DNA from: Crocinitomicaceae bacterium
Lineage (GTDB): Bacteria; Bacteroidota; Bacteroidia; Flavobacteriales_D; Crocinitomicaceae
Length of the DNA: 14,705 bases
Assembly (NCBI GenBank): GCA_003512365.1
Contig: DORI01000258.1
Span: 1-14,705, forward strand
Reading direction: 5' to 3'
Shown: positions 8,020-13,852 of the stretch, one piece after another
Position numbering within the stretch: position 1 is the first letter of the stretch
Layout of the letters: each line of letters starts with the position of its first letter
The notes under the pieces: generated by a model
Told to the model about the DNA's origin: nothing
The model's input: only the letters and a program-made list of their open reading frames with translations
Databases searched by the model: none
Program-made: the position numbers and the translations under genes

Positions 8020-8803
8020 GATAATCGAGTTCCTAGTTAAATCTAACATCTCTTTAGCTGTTTGCGCTGCTATTATTTCTATGTCTTTTGCGCCTTATAC
8101 AAATAGCACTTTTCTGTGGGGTGCTCTCGTCTATTTCTCAGTTTTTACGCTATACACTACACACAGACTAATCAAGTGGAATTTTGGCCAACTTGACCAA
8201 GAATGGAAAGTTTGGTATTCCGCAAGAAGTCGAGTTCTTTTTCCATTGGTAATCATTCATTTTCTTGGAGCATGCTATATGCTGTTTTTTTGGTTGCAGG
8301 TAAAATGGAGTAGTGCTTTAATTCTTATACTGCTATTAACCTTTTGGTATTTAATTCCTAATTCTATACTAACATTACGAAGAATACCTTTTTTAAAAGC
8401 ATTTATTGTTGCACTAGTTTGGACGTATGTACTACTACTTTTTCCTCATCAGCAATTAGAAAAATATCCTAGTGAATCTTATTGGAGACTCGGGTTTTTC
8501 TTTTATTTTTTGCACTTGGCTATTCTCTCAGATATCAAGGACATCCGTTTAGATCCTATTGATTGGAAGACCATTCCATCGGTTCTTGGAATTAGCAGAG
8601 CAAAATGGGTATCTTTAGTTTTCGCTTTAGGTTCTTTCATTTTTTTTGTCCTTTCTCCTTTATGTCAAAATAGTCTTTGGATTGGCTTACTGTATTTTAG
8701 TACTTGGTATTTTTTGGAAAGAAAAAGTGCAACACCTAATATCTCCTACGATAAACTTTTGTGGGTGTTGACCCTATTATTTTTTATGATTCGGTTTTTG
8801 TAA
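8012..8803 (+). CDS. UbiA-superfamily-like integral membrane protein (degenerate)
   Basis: Very hydrophobic 263-residue protein with about nine predicted membrane segments (roughly 12-28, 32-54, 74-95, 100-119, 124-144, 156-173, 198-216, 221-235, 247-263). The segment SDIKDIRLDPIDWKTIPSVLG (173-193) strongly resembles the second Asp-rich motif and following loop of UbiA prenyltransferases (D174, D177, D181, then KTIP and LG). The place of the first Asp-rich motif (NDxxDxxxD in true UbiA enzymes) is taken by YTTHRLIKWN (48-57), with no Asp. A standard Mg-diphosphate site is therefore incomplete, and the activity may be altered or absent. It overlaps the GT9 gene by 8 bp and ends the operon. 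The family link is an inference from topology and one motif; the function is unknown. Confidence 0.65.
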   Translation: MNRIIEFLVKSNISLAVCAAIISMSFAPYTNSTFLWGALVYFSVFTLYTTHRLIKWNFGQLDQEWKVWYSARSRVLFPLVIIHFLGACYMLFFWLQVKWSSALILILLLTFWYLIPNSILTLRRIPFLKAFIVALVWTYVLLLFPHQQLEKYPSESYWRLGFFFYFLHLAILSDIKDIRLDPIDWKTIPSVLGISRAKWVSLVFALGSFIFFVLSPLCQNSLWIGLLYFSTWYFLERKSATPNISYDKLLWVLTLLFFMIRFL

Positions 8804-8806
8804 TGC

Positions 8807-8816
8807 ACATATATGT
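8807..8816. promoter_or_regulatory. 10-bp palindrome upstream of HTH copy 1
   Basis: ACATATATGT is a perfect palindrome 27 bp before the start of the first small HTH gene, touching a -7-like box TATATTTA (8816-8823, one mismatch to TAnnTTTG). The position would suit an operator, but short AT-rich palindromes also arise by chance. Confidence 0.25.
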
Positions 8817-8819
8817 ATA

Positions 8820-8829
8820 TTTACGCAAA
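8820..8829 (+). promoter_or_regulatory. TTTACGCAAA motif, copy 1
   Basis: The same decamer stands upstream of both paralogous HTH genes, here ending 14 nt before the ATG at 8844. It may be a shared operator or part of a duplicated leader; no binding evidence is available from sequence. Confidence 0.35.
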
Positions 8830-8843
8830 ATTCAATCACTTTT

Positions 8844-9071
8844 ATGAACATCTCCAAAATCAAACACTTTATTCACCTTATTGAAAAAGAACGAACAGGT
8901 TCTCCTCAAGAATCTGCAACAAAAATTGGAACATCAGAACGATCAATATACTTGTATGTAAAGTGCATAAAAAAAGAACTTAAAGCTCCTGTTCGGTATA
9001 GTCGATTTAGGAAAACCTATTATTTTTCAGAACCGGGGAATTTGACGTGGGAGTGGAAAAAAAAGCGTTGA
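8844..9071 (+). CDS. Small stand-alone helix-turn-helix protein (copy 1)
   Basis: A 75-residue basic protein. After a helical start (ISKIKHFIHLIEKERTG), residues about 20-44 form a probable helix-turn-helix (ESATKIGTSERSIYLYVKCIKKEL). The APVRYSRFRKTYYFSEPGNL stretch (48-67) could be a wing. This matches the N-terminal DNA-binding part of HTH_11/WYL-type regulators but lacks any effector domain. It aligns without gaps to the next gene product, about 28 identities in 74 positions by hand count, including SER, APV and GNL. Both genes carry TTTACGCAAA upstream. A promoter resembling TATATTTA lies at 8816-8823. Probably a small DNA-binding regulator; its targets are unknown. Confidence 0.72.
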   Translation: MNISKIKHFIHLIEKERTGSPQESATKIGTSERSIYLYVKCIKKELKAPVRYSRFRKTYYFSEPGNLTWEWKKKR

Positions 9072-9110
9072 AAATGTAACTGAATTCACATTTCAGTATT
9101 CTTATTTTTC
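9069..9110 (+). terminator. Possible weak terminator/attenuator between the HTH genes
   Basis: An AT-rich inverted repeat (TGAAAATGT at 9069-9077 against ACATTTCA at 9088-9095, one bulged A, 10-nt loop) overlaps the stop codon of HTH copy 1. It is followed by a T-rich tract (9096-9113). Stem strength is low, so it could also be an operator-like inverted repeat. Confidence 0.25.
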
Positions 9111-9120
9111 TTTACGCAAA
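9111..9120 (+). promoter_or_regulatory. TTTACGCAAA motif, copy 2
   Basis: Second occurrence of the decamer, ending 8 nt before the ATG at 9129. It lies just downstream of TATTTTTC (9103-9110), a one-mismatch match to the -7 consensus. Confidence 0.35.
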
Positions 9121-9128
9121 TTTCCCAA

Positions 9129-9353
9129 ATGAGAATTAGAACTATACAAAAGTTAATTGATTTAATTACACAAGAAAACACTGGAAATGCCAAGAAAATT
9201 TCTGTCCTACTTGGGATTTCAGAACGAATGGTATACAAATATTTGCAAATTCTAAAACAAGATTTCAACGCGCCTGTCGTTTTTTGCCGTAAAAAGAATT
9301 CATACGTTTATACAGAAAAGGGCAACCTTAACCTCTACTGGCAAAAGAAGTAG
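9129..9353 (+). CDS. Small stand-alone helix-turn-helix protein (copy 2)
   Basis: A 74-residue basic protein colinear with the preceding gene product. A helical N-terminus (RTIQKLIDLITQENTG) is followed by a predicted helix-turn-helix at about 20-44 (ISVLLGISERMVYKYLQILK). The APVVFCRKKNSYVYTEKGNL segment (48-67) is a probable wing, and the end is WQKK. It resembles the N-terminal DNA-binding module of WYL/HTH_11 regulators without an effector domain. The conserved lengths and spacing suggest a genuine tandem duplication rather than remnants of a larger gene. A 57-bp gap separates the two copies, and leuS follows after 48 bp on the same strand. Regulatory targets are not evident. Confidence 0.75.
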   Translation: MRIRTIQKLIDLITQENTGNAKKISVLLGISERMVYKYLQILKQDFNAPVVFCRKKNSYVYTEKGNLNLYWQKK

Positions 9354-9355
9354 AG
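9333..9355 (+). other. Stem-loop over the stop codon of HTH copy 2
   Basis: CTCTACT (9333-9339) pairs perfectly with AGTAGAG (9349-9355) across a 9-nt loop. The stem includes the TAG stop codon. No T-run follows, so it is not a classical intrinsic terminator; mRNA 3'-end stabilisation is possible. Confidence 0.3.
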
Positions 9356-9377
9356 ATTAATCTATCACTTGAATCCT

Positions 9378-9385
9378 TATCTTTG
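9378..9385 (+). promoter_or_regulatory. Candidate -7 promoter box for leuS
   Basis: TATCTTTG matches TAnnTTTG exactly and ends 16 nt before the leuS ATG, implying a leader of roughly 10 nt. No clear TTG at -33 was found. The AAAGAGG at 9394-9400 sits only 1 nt from the ATG, too close to act as a normal Shine-Dalgarno. Confidence 0.5.
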
Positions 9386-9401
9386 CCTCAAATAAAGAGG
9401 A

Positions 9402-12323
9402 ATGGAATACGAGTTTAAGCAGATTGAAGCGAAATGGCGAGCGTTTTGGGCAATAAATGAAACTTTCAAAGTTACTGAAGACCCTTCTAAACAAAAGTTT
9501 TATGTCTTAGATATGTTTCCATATCCATCTGGTGCAGGTTTGCACGTTGGACATCCTCTTGGCTATATTGCTTCTGATATCTTTTCGAGGTATAAAAAGT
9601 TAGAGGGTTTCAATGTGCTTCACCCAATGGGTTACGATTCATTTGGCTTACCAGCAGAACAATATGCAATTCAAACAGGACAGCATCCAGCCTTAACTAC
9701 TGAACAAAACATTGCACGTTATCGCGATCAACTAGACAAAATTGGATTTTGCTATGATTGGAGCAGAGAGGTGCGCACTTCGTCTCCGGAATATTATAAA
9801 TGGACACAATGGATTTTCATTAACTTATTTAATTCATGGTATAATCCTGAGTCCAATAAAGCAGAGGATATTCAATCTTTAATAGGCATTTTCGAACAAC
9901 ACGGTTCACAAGGTGTGAATTTGGAAATGCTCACAGGCGATATTGAAAAAAATGTAGCACCCTTTACAGCAGATCAGTGGAAAAATTTAGATCAAAAAAA
10001 GCAATTGGAAATACTGATGAATTTTCGTCTGGCTTACCTTGGAGAATCCTTTGTAAACTGGTGTTCTGCCTTGGGTACCGTACTTGCTAATGATGAGGTA
10101 GTAAATGGTGTCTCTGAACGCGGTGGCCATCCGGTTGAGCGCAAGTTGATGAAACAATGGAGTATGCGCATTACGGCATACGCACAACGCTTGTTGGATG
10201 GTTTGGATGGAATTGATTGGTCTGAAAGTATTAAAGAGACACAGCGAAATTGGATCGGCAGGAGTGAGGGAGCCTCCATTTTCTTCCCCCTTTGTCTGTC
10301 CGCTGAGGAGGAAAGGGGTACCGAGGTAGAGGAAAAGCGAGACGAGAATAATTTCACCCCTCTTAATCTCCCCTCAAGGGGAGAAACTAACTTCCCCCTT
10401 CGGAGGGGGATAGAGGGGGAGGACACTTCTGCTTCAATTGAAGTATTTACCACTCGACCTGACACTATTTTTGGCGTCTCATTCGTCACTTTAGCTCCAG
10501 AACATGAACTTGTATTTAAAATCACTACACCAGCGCAGTTAGATGCTGTTACCACTTACGTCGAAAAAGCAAAAAATCGAAGTGAAAGAGAACGTCAAGC
10601 AGATGTCAACACCATAAGTGGAGTGTTCACTGGTTCCTACGTCGAACATCCTTTTACAAAAGAACCAATTCCGATATGGATCGGCGATTATGTGTTGGTT
10701 GGTTATGGCACAGGTGCTGTGATGGCGGTTCCAGCCCATGACGAACGCGATTTTAAATTTGCCAAGCATTTTGATATTCCGTGTAGACAAGTTATTCTCC
10801 CATCTAATGAATCTCACGATATCGAAATAGCAGCGTGGACGGAAAAAGAGGGGAAATTGATGAATTCAGATTTTTTAAATGGATTAACGGTTAAGGAGGC
10901 TATTTCAAAAGCAATTGTAGAAATTACAAATCTTAAGGTTGGTAAGGGTCGTGTAAATTATCGTTTGCGAGATGCAGTTTTTGGCCGACAGCGTTACTGG
11001 GGAGAACCCATTCCAATTTTTTACAACAACGATTCTCCATTCGCTTTAGAAGAAAACGAATTACCGCTAAACTTGCCAGAAGTGGATAAATATTTACCTA
11101 CGGAAGATGGCGAGCCTCCACTAGCACGCGCAGAAGATTGGAAACATAAAAATAATTATGAATACGAACTCTCAACTATGCCGGGTTGGGCAGGAAGTTC
11201 TTGGTATTTTTTGCGCTATTTGGATCCTCAAAATTCAACTGAATTTGTAGGGAAAGATAAAGTAGAATATTGGCAAAATGTGGATCTCTATATTGGAGGA
11301 TCAGAACACGCTACCGGTCATTTGCTCTATGCTCGTTTTTGGACCAAGTTTCTTTTTGATAGAGGGTATGTGCCTTTCGAGGAGCCCTTTAAAAAGATGA
11401 TCAACCAAGGGATGATTTTAGGTAGAAGTAGCTTTGTTTATTTAGTAATTGGAGAAAATAAATTTGTTACCTACTCATTAAAGGATCAGCATAATTGTGT
11501 ACCTATTCATGTCGATATTTCTTTGGTTGATAATGATAAATTGGACATGGTTGCGTTTCGTAAATGGCGACCAGAATACGCAGATGCAGCATTTATCTGT
11601 GAGGACGATGGAACTTATACATGTGGTTTTGAAGTTGAGAAAATGTCAAAGTCGAAATATAATGTCCAAACTCCTGATGAGCTGGTAGAGAAATTTGGAG
11701 CTGATACCCTACGGATGTACGAAATGTTTTTAGGTCCTCTAGAGCAGACAAAACCTTGGGATACAAAAGGAATCACCGGAGTTCATAGCTTTTTGAAGAA
11801 ATATTGGCGTTTGTTTCATGCAAACGGAACTTTTCAAGTTTCAGATGCAGAACCTTCAAAAGAAGCAATGAAATCTCTTCACAAAACCATTAAAAAATTG
11901 AGAGATGATCTTGATAGGTTTTCGTTTAATACGGGTGTATCAAGTTTCATGATTTGTGTAAATGAATTGTCTGATCAAAAATGTTCAAATCGCTATGTAT
12001 TGGAACAATTAACCATTTTGATGGCACCGTATGCACCGCACATCACAGAAGAGATTTGGGAGAAACTAGGAAATGAAGCGGGATCTTTATTGAATGCAAC
12101 GTACCCCACTTTTGATGCTAGCCAATTAGTAGAATCGTCTTATGACTATCCTGTTTCTTTTAATGGAAAAATGCGTTTCAAATTGAACTTGCCCATGGAT
12201 TTTTCAGTTCAACAAATTCAAGATGCTACTTTGGTCCACCATGATACTGTAAAATGGTTAGAAGGAAAAGAACCTAAGAAATGCATCATTGTCCCAGGTA
12301 AAATTATAAATATTGTGATTTAG
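9402..12323 (+). CDS. leuS: Leucyl-tRNA synthetase with in-frame repeat insertion
   Basis: Class I synthetase that charges tRNA(Leu). Landmarks: the HIGH-type motif HVGH (48-51, within PYPSGAGLHVGH), the CP1 editing domain with the T-rich peptide TTRPDTIFG (350-358) and VPAHDERD (H446 to D450), a leucine-specific insert (about 690-735), KMSKS (747-751) and the anticodon-binding C-terminal region (PYAPHITEEIWEKLG). It is 973 aa, longer than I expect for Bacteroidota homologues (about 920-950). The excess is largely explained by residues about 295-341, a low-complexity charged stretch encoded by a hairpin-rich DNA block. That block lies exactly between GRSEGAS and SIEVFTTRPDTIFG, where homologues have a short linker. 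All catalytic and editing motifs are intact, so the enzyme is probably functional. The stop codon interlocks with that of the convergent MerR gene. Confidence 0.95.
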   Translation: MEYEFKQIEAKWRAFWAINETFKVTEDPSKQKFYVLDMFPYPSGAGLHVGHPLGYIASDIFSRYKKLEGFNVLHPMGYDSFGLPAEQYAIQTGQHPALTTEQNIARYRDQLDKIGFCYDWSREVRTSSPEYYKWTQWIFINLFNSWYNPESNKAEDIQSLIGIFEQHGSQGVNLEMLTGDIEKNVAPFTADQWKNLDQKKQLEILMNFRLAYLGESFVNWCSALGTVLANDEVVNGVSERGGHPVERKLMKQWSMRITAYAQRLLDGLDGIDWSESIKETQRNWIGRSEGASIFFPLCLSAEEERGTEVEEKRDENNFTPLNLPSRGETNFPLRRGIEGEDTSASIEVFTTRPDTIFGVSFVTLAPEHELVFKITTPAQLDAVTTYVEKAKNRSERERQADVNTISGVFTGSYVEHPFTKEPIPIWIGDYVLVGYGTGAVMAVPAHDERDFKFAKHFDIPCRQVILPSNESHDIEIAAWTEKEGKLMNSDFLNGLTVKEAISKAIVEITNLKVGKGRVNYRLRDAVFGRQRYWGEPIPIFYNNDSPFALEENELPLNLPEVDKYLPTEDGEPPLARAEDWKHKNNYEYELSTMPGWAGSSWYFLRYLDPQNSTEFVGKDKVEYWQNVDLYIGGSEHATGHLLYARFWTKFLFDRGYVPFEEPFKKMINQGMILGRSSFVYLVIGENKFVTYSLKDQHNCVPIHVDISLVDNDKLDMVAFRKWRPEYADAAFICEDDGTYTCGFEVEKMSKSKYNVQTPDELVEKFGADTLRMYEMFLGPLEQTKPWDTKGITGVHSFLKKYWRLFHANGTFQVSDAEPSKEAMKSLHKTIKKLRDDLDRFSFNTGVSSFMICVNELSDQKCSNRYVLEQLTILMAPYAPHITEEIWEKLGNEAGSLLNATYPTFDASQLVESSYDYPVSFNGKMRFKLNLPMDFSVQQIQDATLVHHDTVKWLEGKEPKKCIIVPGKIINIVI
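10283..10426. repeat. G/C-rich palindromic repeat element inserted in frame in leuS
   Basis: A block of about 140 bp unlike its AT-rich surroundings, containing three hairpins. They are CCCCTTT/AAAGGGG (10287-10293 with 10312-10318), TCTCCCCT/AGGGGAGA with a 2-nt loop (10367-10384), and TCCCCCT/AGGGGGA with a TCGG loop (10393-10410). The outer arms, ACCCCTCTTAATCTCCCC and the complement of GGGGGATAGAGGGGGAGG, are also roughly inverted copies, giving a cross-shaped fold. This style of CCCCT/AGGGG repeat is familiar from intergenic regions of Bacteroidota. The edges are approximate. It keeps the leuS reading frame with no stop and encodes peptides such as NFPLRRGIEGED. Confidence 0.75.
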
Positions 12324-13189
12324 CGAACCAACTGAAGAACTTCTACTGCTTTTGCAATAGGAACAACGCTTTTTGGTAACTTTTTGAGGTGTACTTTTAT
12401 TTGTGCTCCGCCTGAACAAAGAAGAGAACTCGGAGCATCCTTCTGAAGTTTTTCAAAATAATTTCGAATAAACGACTCGTCTACAGCCGTTAGCCATGAA
12501 CTTATAATTACCCTTGGGTTCAATAAGTTTATTGATTTCACCAAAGAATCGTATGGTAAGCTCTGACCTAAATAGAAGGTGCTTACACCATTTTTTCGCA
12601 ATAAATATTGATAGAATAATAAACCCAACTCGTGCCATTCATGTTCAGGAAGAAATAAGAGAACAGGCCTCTCATCAACAGAAGGGATGGGCAATTTGTC
12701 AATTTCTGCAATTACTTTTTGACGAATTACATTCGACATGAAATGCTCCTGTGCAGGATTTATGCTCCCAACTAAGAACATAACACCAATGCGCTCTAAA
12801 AATGGAATAAGGTGGTCGGTAAACGTTTTTTCAAGTCCAACTTCATTGATGATTGCCTGAAGTGTATGCGTGAACAAGCGCTCATCCATGTCTAGTAAAG
12901 CTAATACAAATTGTTCTCCACTCGTATCTAAAACACTAACGCTGTGTAAATCCCATACTTTAGTGGCAATTTCATTTTTTGATAGAGCAGCGATTTTAGA
13001 AATTTTAAGGCCGTGTTTATTGAGTAAACTGATGTTTAATAAAAAACTCAACTCCTCATCGCTGTAAGTTCGAATTAGAGTATCTGTACGATCTGGAACC
13101 AAAATTCCGTAACGTTTTTCCCATATACGAAGCGTATGCGCTTTGATTCCTGTTAAAATTTCAACATCTTTGATTTTATAATCTGCCAT
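12320..13189 (-). CDS. MerR-family regulator with cobalamin-binding domain (CarH/LitR-like)
   Basis: Probable B12-dependent, possibly light-responsive, transcription factor. Residues 1-70 form a MerR winged helix (YKIKDVEILTGIKAHTLRIWEKRYG, then RTYSDEEL). Residues about 90-165 form the helical cap, with NPAQEHF carrying E148-H149. Residues about 174-289 form a Rossmann B12 domain with E184-x-H186-x2-G189, then exactly 41 residues to S231-x-L233, then 26 to G260-G261. This fits the E/DxHxxG-x41-SxL-x24-28-GG signature, so the lower-ligand His is present. In the cap, the Trp of the W-x9-EH motif appears as Phe138 (IGVMFLVGSINPAQEH), which may alter adenosyl-cobalamin use. Such regulators often control carotenoid or light-response genes in Bacteroidota, but none is in the window. 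The gene is divergent from engB, and its stop interlocks with leuS. Confidence 0.88.
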   Translation of the reverse strand: MADYKIKDVEILTGIKAHTLRIWEKRYGILVPDRTDTLIRTYSDEELSFLLNISLLNKHGLKISKIAALSKNEIATKVWDLHSVSVLDTSGEQFVLALLDMDERLFTHTLQAIINEVGLEKTFTDHLIPFLERIGVMFLVGSINPAQEHFMSNVIRQKVIAEIDKLPIPSVDERPVLLFLPEHEWHELGLLFYQYLLRKNGVSTFYLGQSLPYDSLVKSINLLNPRVIISSWLTAVDESFIRNYFEKLQKDAPSSLLCSGGAQIKVHLKKLPKSVVPIAKAVEVLQLVR

Positions 13190-13202
13190 TTTAATGAACT
13201 TT

Positions 13203-13245
13203 AAACAAGCGTGTTATAATTTTGTTCGCAAAACAAGCACATTAT
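13203..13245. repeat. Direct repeat pair in the merR-engB divergent region
   Basis: AAACAAGC is followed three bases later by TTAT in both 13203-13217 and 13231-13245 (12 of 15 positions identical), with starts 28 bp apart. The pair occupies the 72-bp divergent intergenic region, so it is a plausible binding site for the adjacent MerR protein or another regulator. No experimental support is visible from sequence. Confidence 0.35.
13217..13224 (+). promoter_or_regulatory. Alternative -7 box upstream of engB
   Basis: TAATTTTG fits TAnnTTTG and lies between the two direct repeats, 37 nt before the engB start. It would give a conventional leader, unlike the closer box at 13250. Confidence 0.35.
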
Positions 13246-13249
13246 CCTG

Positions 13250-13257
13250 TAAATTTG
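13250..13257 (+). promoter_or_regulatory. -7 box almost abutting the engB start
   Basis: TAAATTTG fits TAnnTTTG and ends only 4 nt before the ATG at 13262. If used, the transcript would start at or next to the start codon, giving a leaderless or near-leaderless mRNA. Confidence 0.35.
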
Positions 13258-13261
13258 CATC

Positions 13262-13852
13262 ATGATTGTGAAGACAGCAGAATTTATCATCTCAAATACA
13301 GAGGTTTCGAAATGTCCAAATGATGGCTTACCTGAATTTGCGTTTATCGGAAGAAGTAATGTTGGGAAGTCTTCATTAATCAACATGCTGACTGGGAAGA
13401 AAAATTTAGCAAAAACGTCTGGAACTCCAGGAAAAACTCAGCTTATCAATCATTTTTTAATCAATGAAAAATGGTACTTGGTCGACTTGCCTGGATATGG
13501 ATATGCAAAATCTGCACGATCGAATCGTTCAAAATGGGAGAAATTTATAGCAGAGTTTTTATCGAAAAGACAAACTTTACAGAATACCTTTGTTTTACTC
13601 GATGCGCGATTAGAGCCTCAAAAAATTGACCTTGAATTTATGTCATGGTGCGGAGAACGACAACTACCCTTCTCCATGGTATTTACAAAGATTGATAAAT
13701 TATCGAGTTCTGCCCTTCAAAAAAACTTGGCGCGTTACAAGAAAGAAATGTTGAAATATTGGGAAGAAATGCCACCTGTTTTTACAACGTCCAGCGAATC
13801 CGCCTTTGGAAAGGAATCTTTATTACAATACATCGATAAAATTAATGTTTAA
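13262..13852 (+). CDS. engB: Ribosome biogenesis GTP-binding protein EngB/YsxC/YihA
   Basis: Small TRAFAC-class GTPase required for 50S subunit assembly. The G motifs are complete: G1 GRSNVGKSS (30-38), a G2 Thr in the KTSGTPGKTQ segment (51-60), G3 DLPGYGYA (75-82), G4 TKID (142-145) and G5-like SSES (177-180). The KTSGTPGKTQLINHF and DLPGYGYAK phrases are diagnostic of EngB within the family. Length 196 aa is typical, and the start MIVKTAEFIIS matches where family members begin. No Shine-Dalgarno is visible. The gene is divergent from the MerR/B12 regulator and convergent with a lipoprotein gene, with a 4-bp stop-codon overlap. Confidence 0.96.
   Translation: MIVKTAEFIISNTEVSKCPNDGLPEFAFIGRSNVGKSSLINMLTGKKNLAKTSGTPGKTQLINHFLINEKWYLVDLPGYGYAKSARSNRSKWEKFIAEFLSKRQTLQNTFVLLDARLEPQKIDLEFMSWCGERQLPFSMVFTKIDKLSSSALQKNLARYKKEMLKYWEEMPPVFTTSSESAFGKESLLQYIDKINV

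Noticed and set aside
8844..9353. The two small HTH genes as broken pieces of one larger regulator
   Set aside because: They are colinear copies of the same domain with matching starts, ends and upstream motifs, which indicates duplication rather than fragmentation.
10283..10426. leuS insert as a sequencing frameshift or a gene-breaking insertion
   Set aside because: The frame is preserved on both sides, and conserved motifs (GRSEGAS before, TTRPDTIFG after) are in the same frame without stops.
10034..10555. 173-codon minus-strand open frame across the leuS repeat
   Set aside because: It is antisense to conserved LeuRS motifs. The open frame is partly a by-product of the palindromic repeat, which lacks stops on both strands.
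13212..13225. CarH-type operator made of 11-bp direct repeats
   Set aside because: Two TGT triplets are spaced by 11 bp, but no third copy follows in phase and the flanking bases do not fit, so the match is too weak to call.
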